5,405 nucleotides of DNA from JAHJDO01 sp030671985 [NCBI: bacterium] (GTDB taxonomy: Bacteria > JAHJDO01). Where the stretch lies: positions 1-5,405 of the forward strand of contig DAOVHI010000099.1 in assembly GCA_030671985.1 (NCBI GenBank). Direction: 5' to 3'. The position numbers and the translations under genes were made by a program. Position 1 is the first letter of the stretch. The number at the start of each line of letters is the position of its first letter. This document shows positions 5,326 through 5,405 of the stretch, one piece after another. The notes beneath the pieces are model-generated. The model searched no databases and was not told the DNA's origin. It saw nothing but the letters and a program-made list of their open reading frames with translations.

Positions 5326-5405
5326 TGATAGTCTTCTTTACTGCTCTGTTTATATTTCTTATAGATCAGGTTGTTAAGTTCTACGTATTAAATCATCTTT
5401 ATTTG
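5325..5405 (+). CDS. lspA: Lipoprotein signal peptidase (signal peptidase II), N-terminal fragment
   Basis: The gene is cut by the window edge and only 27 codons are visible. The ATG overlaps the preceding stop by one base (TGATG), and AAGG (5317-5320) gives a modest ribosome binding site, so translational coupling is likely. The visible chain, starting MIVFFTALFIFLIDQVVKFY, is a first transmembrane segment leading into the DQxxK motif typical of the LspA N-terminus. The full protein is an inner-membrane aspartyl protease that removes signal peptides from prolipoproteins after diacylglyceryl modification. The two catalytic aspartates lie beyond the window. Placement after ileS, a common arrangement in bacteria, supports the call even though the fragment is short. 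Confidence 0.82.
   Translation, partial: MIVFFTALFIFLIDQVVKFYVLNHLYL

Overview
The window reads as bacterial chromosome: AT-rich, closely packed, with strong purine-rich Shine-Dalgarno sites in front of most genes. All supported genes lie on the + strand. The source is probably an uncultured lineage. The small DksA/TraR-type protein has a form (MADGGTDT plus a C4 zinc finger) that I associate with PVC-group and Omnitrophota-like genomes, but this placement is a guess from memory and not demonstrated.

Left part (1 to about 1000). A 60-residue protein of unknown function (95-277) has an excellent ribosome binding site and a regular heptad pattern. It is followed by a REP-associated tyrosine transposase (RAYT, IS200-like Y1/HUH family; 355-960). 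The notable feature is inside the RAYT gene. Bases 612-710 form a complete inverted pair of REP-like elements, each a GTAG tetranucleotide abutting a perfect 8-bp hairpin. The pair is read through in frame as part of the protein, in the variable loop after the HUH motif. The 3' end of the gene also resembles the edge of another dispersed repeat, with less certainty.

Right part (about 1000 to the end). A good sigma-70-type promoter (TTGAAT, 16-bp spacer, TATAAT; 1002-1029) precedes a tight housekeeping run: proC (proline synthesis), yggT (small membrane protein), ileS (isoleucyl-tRNA synthetase), a DksA/TraR-family zinc-finger regulator, and the first 27 codons of lspA (signal peptidase II), which is cut by the window end. 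Gaps are 2, 12 and 20 bases, and the last junction is a 1-base TGATG overlap, so this is very probably one operon. It joins amino-acid supply, tRNA charging, transcriptional control and envelope maturation. ileS-lspA adjacency is familiar from other bacteria; here a DksA-like gene sits between them.

Ribosome binding sites argue for downstream starts in three genes: proC at 1062, ileS at 2174 and the DksA-like gene at 4939. IleRS carries HVGQ where HIGH is expected, confirmed at codon level. No RNA genes, CRISPR arrays or convincing terminators were seen, and no stretch over 300 bases lacks a gene.
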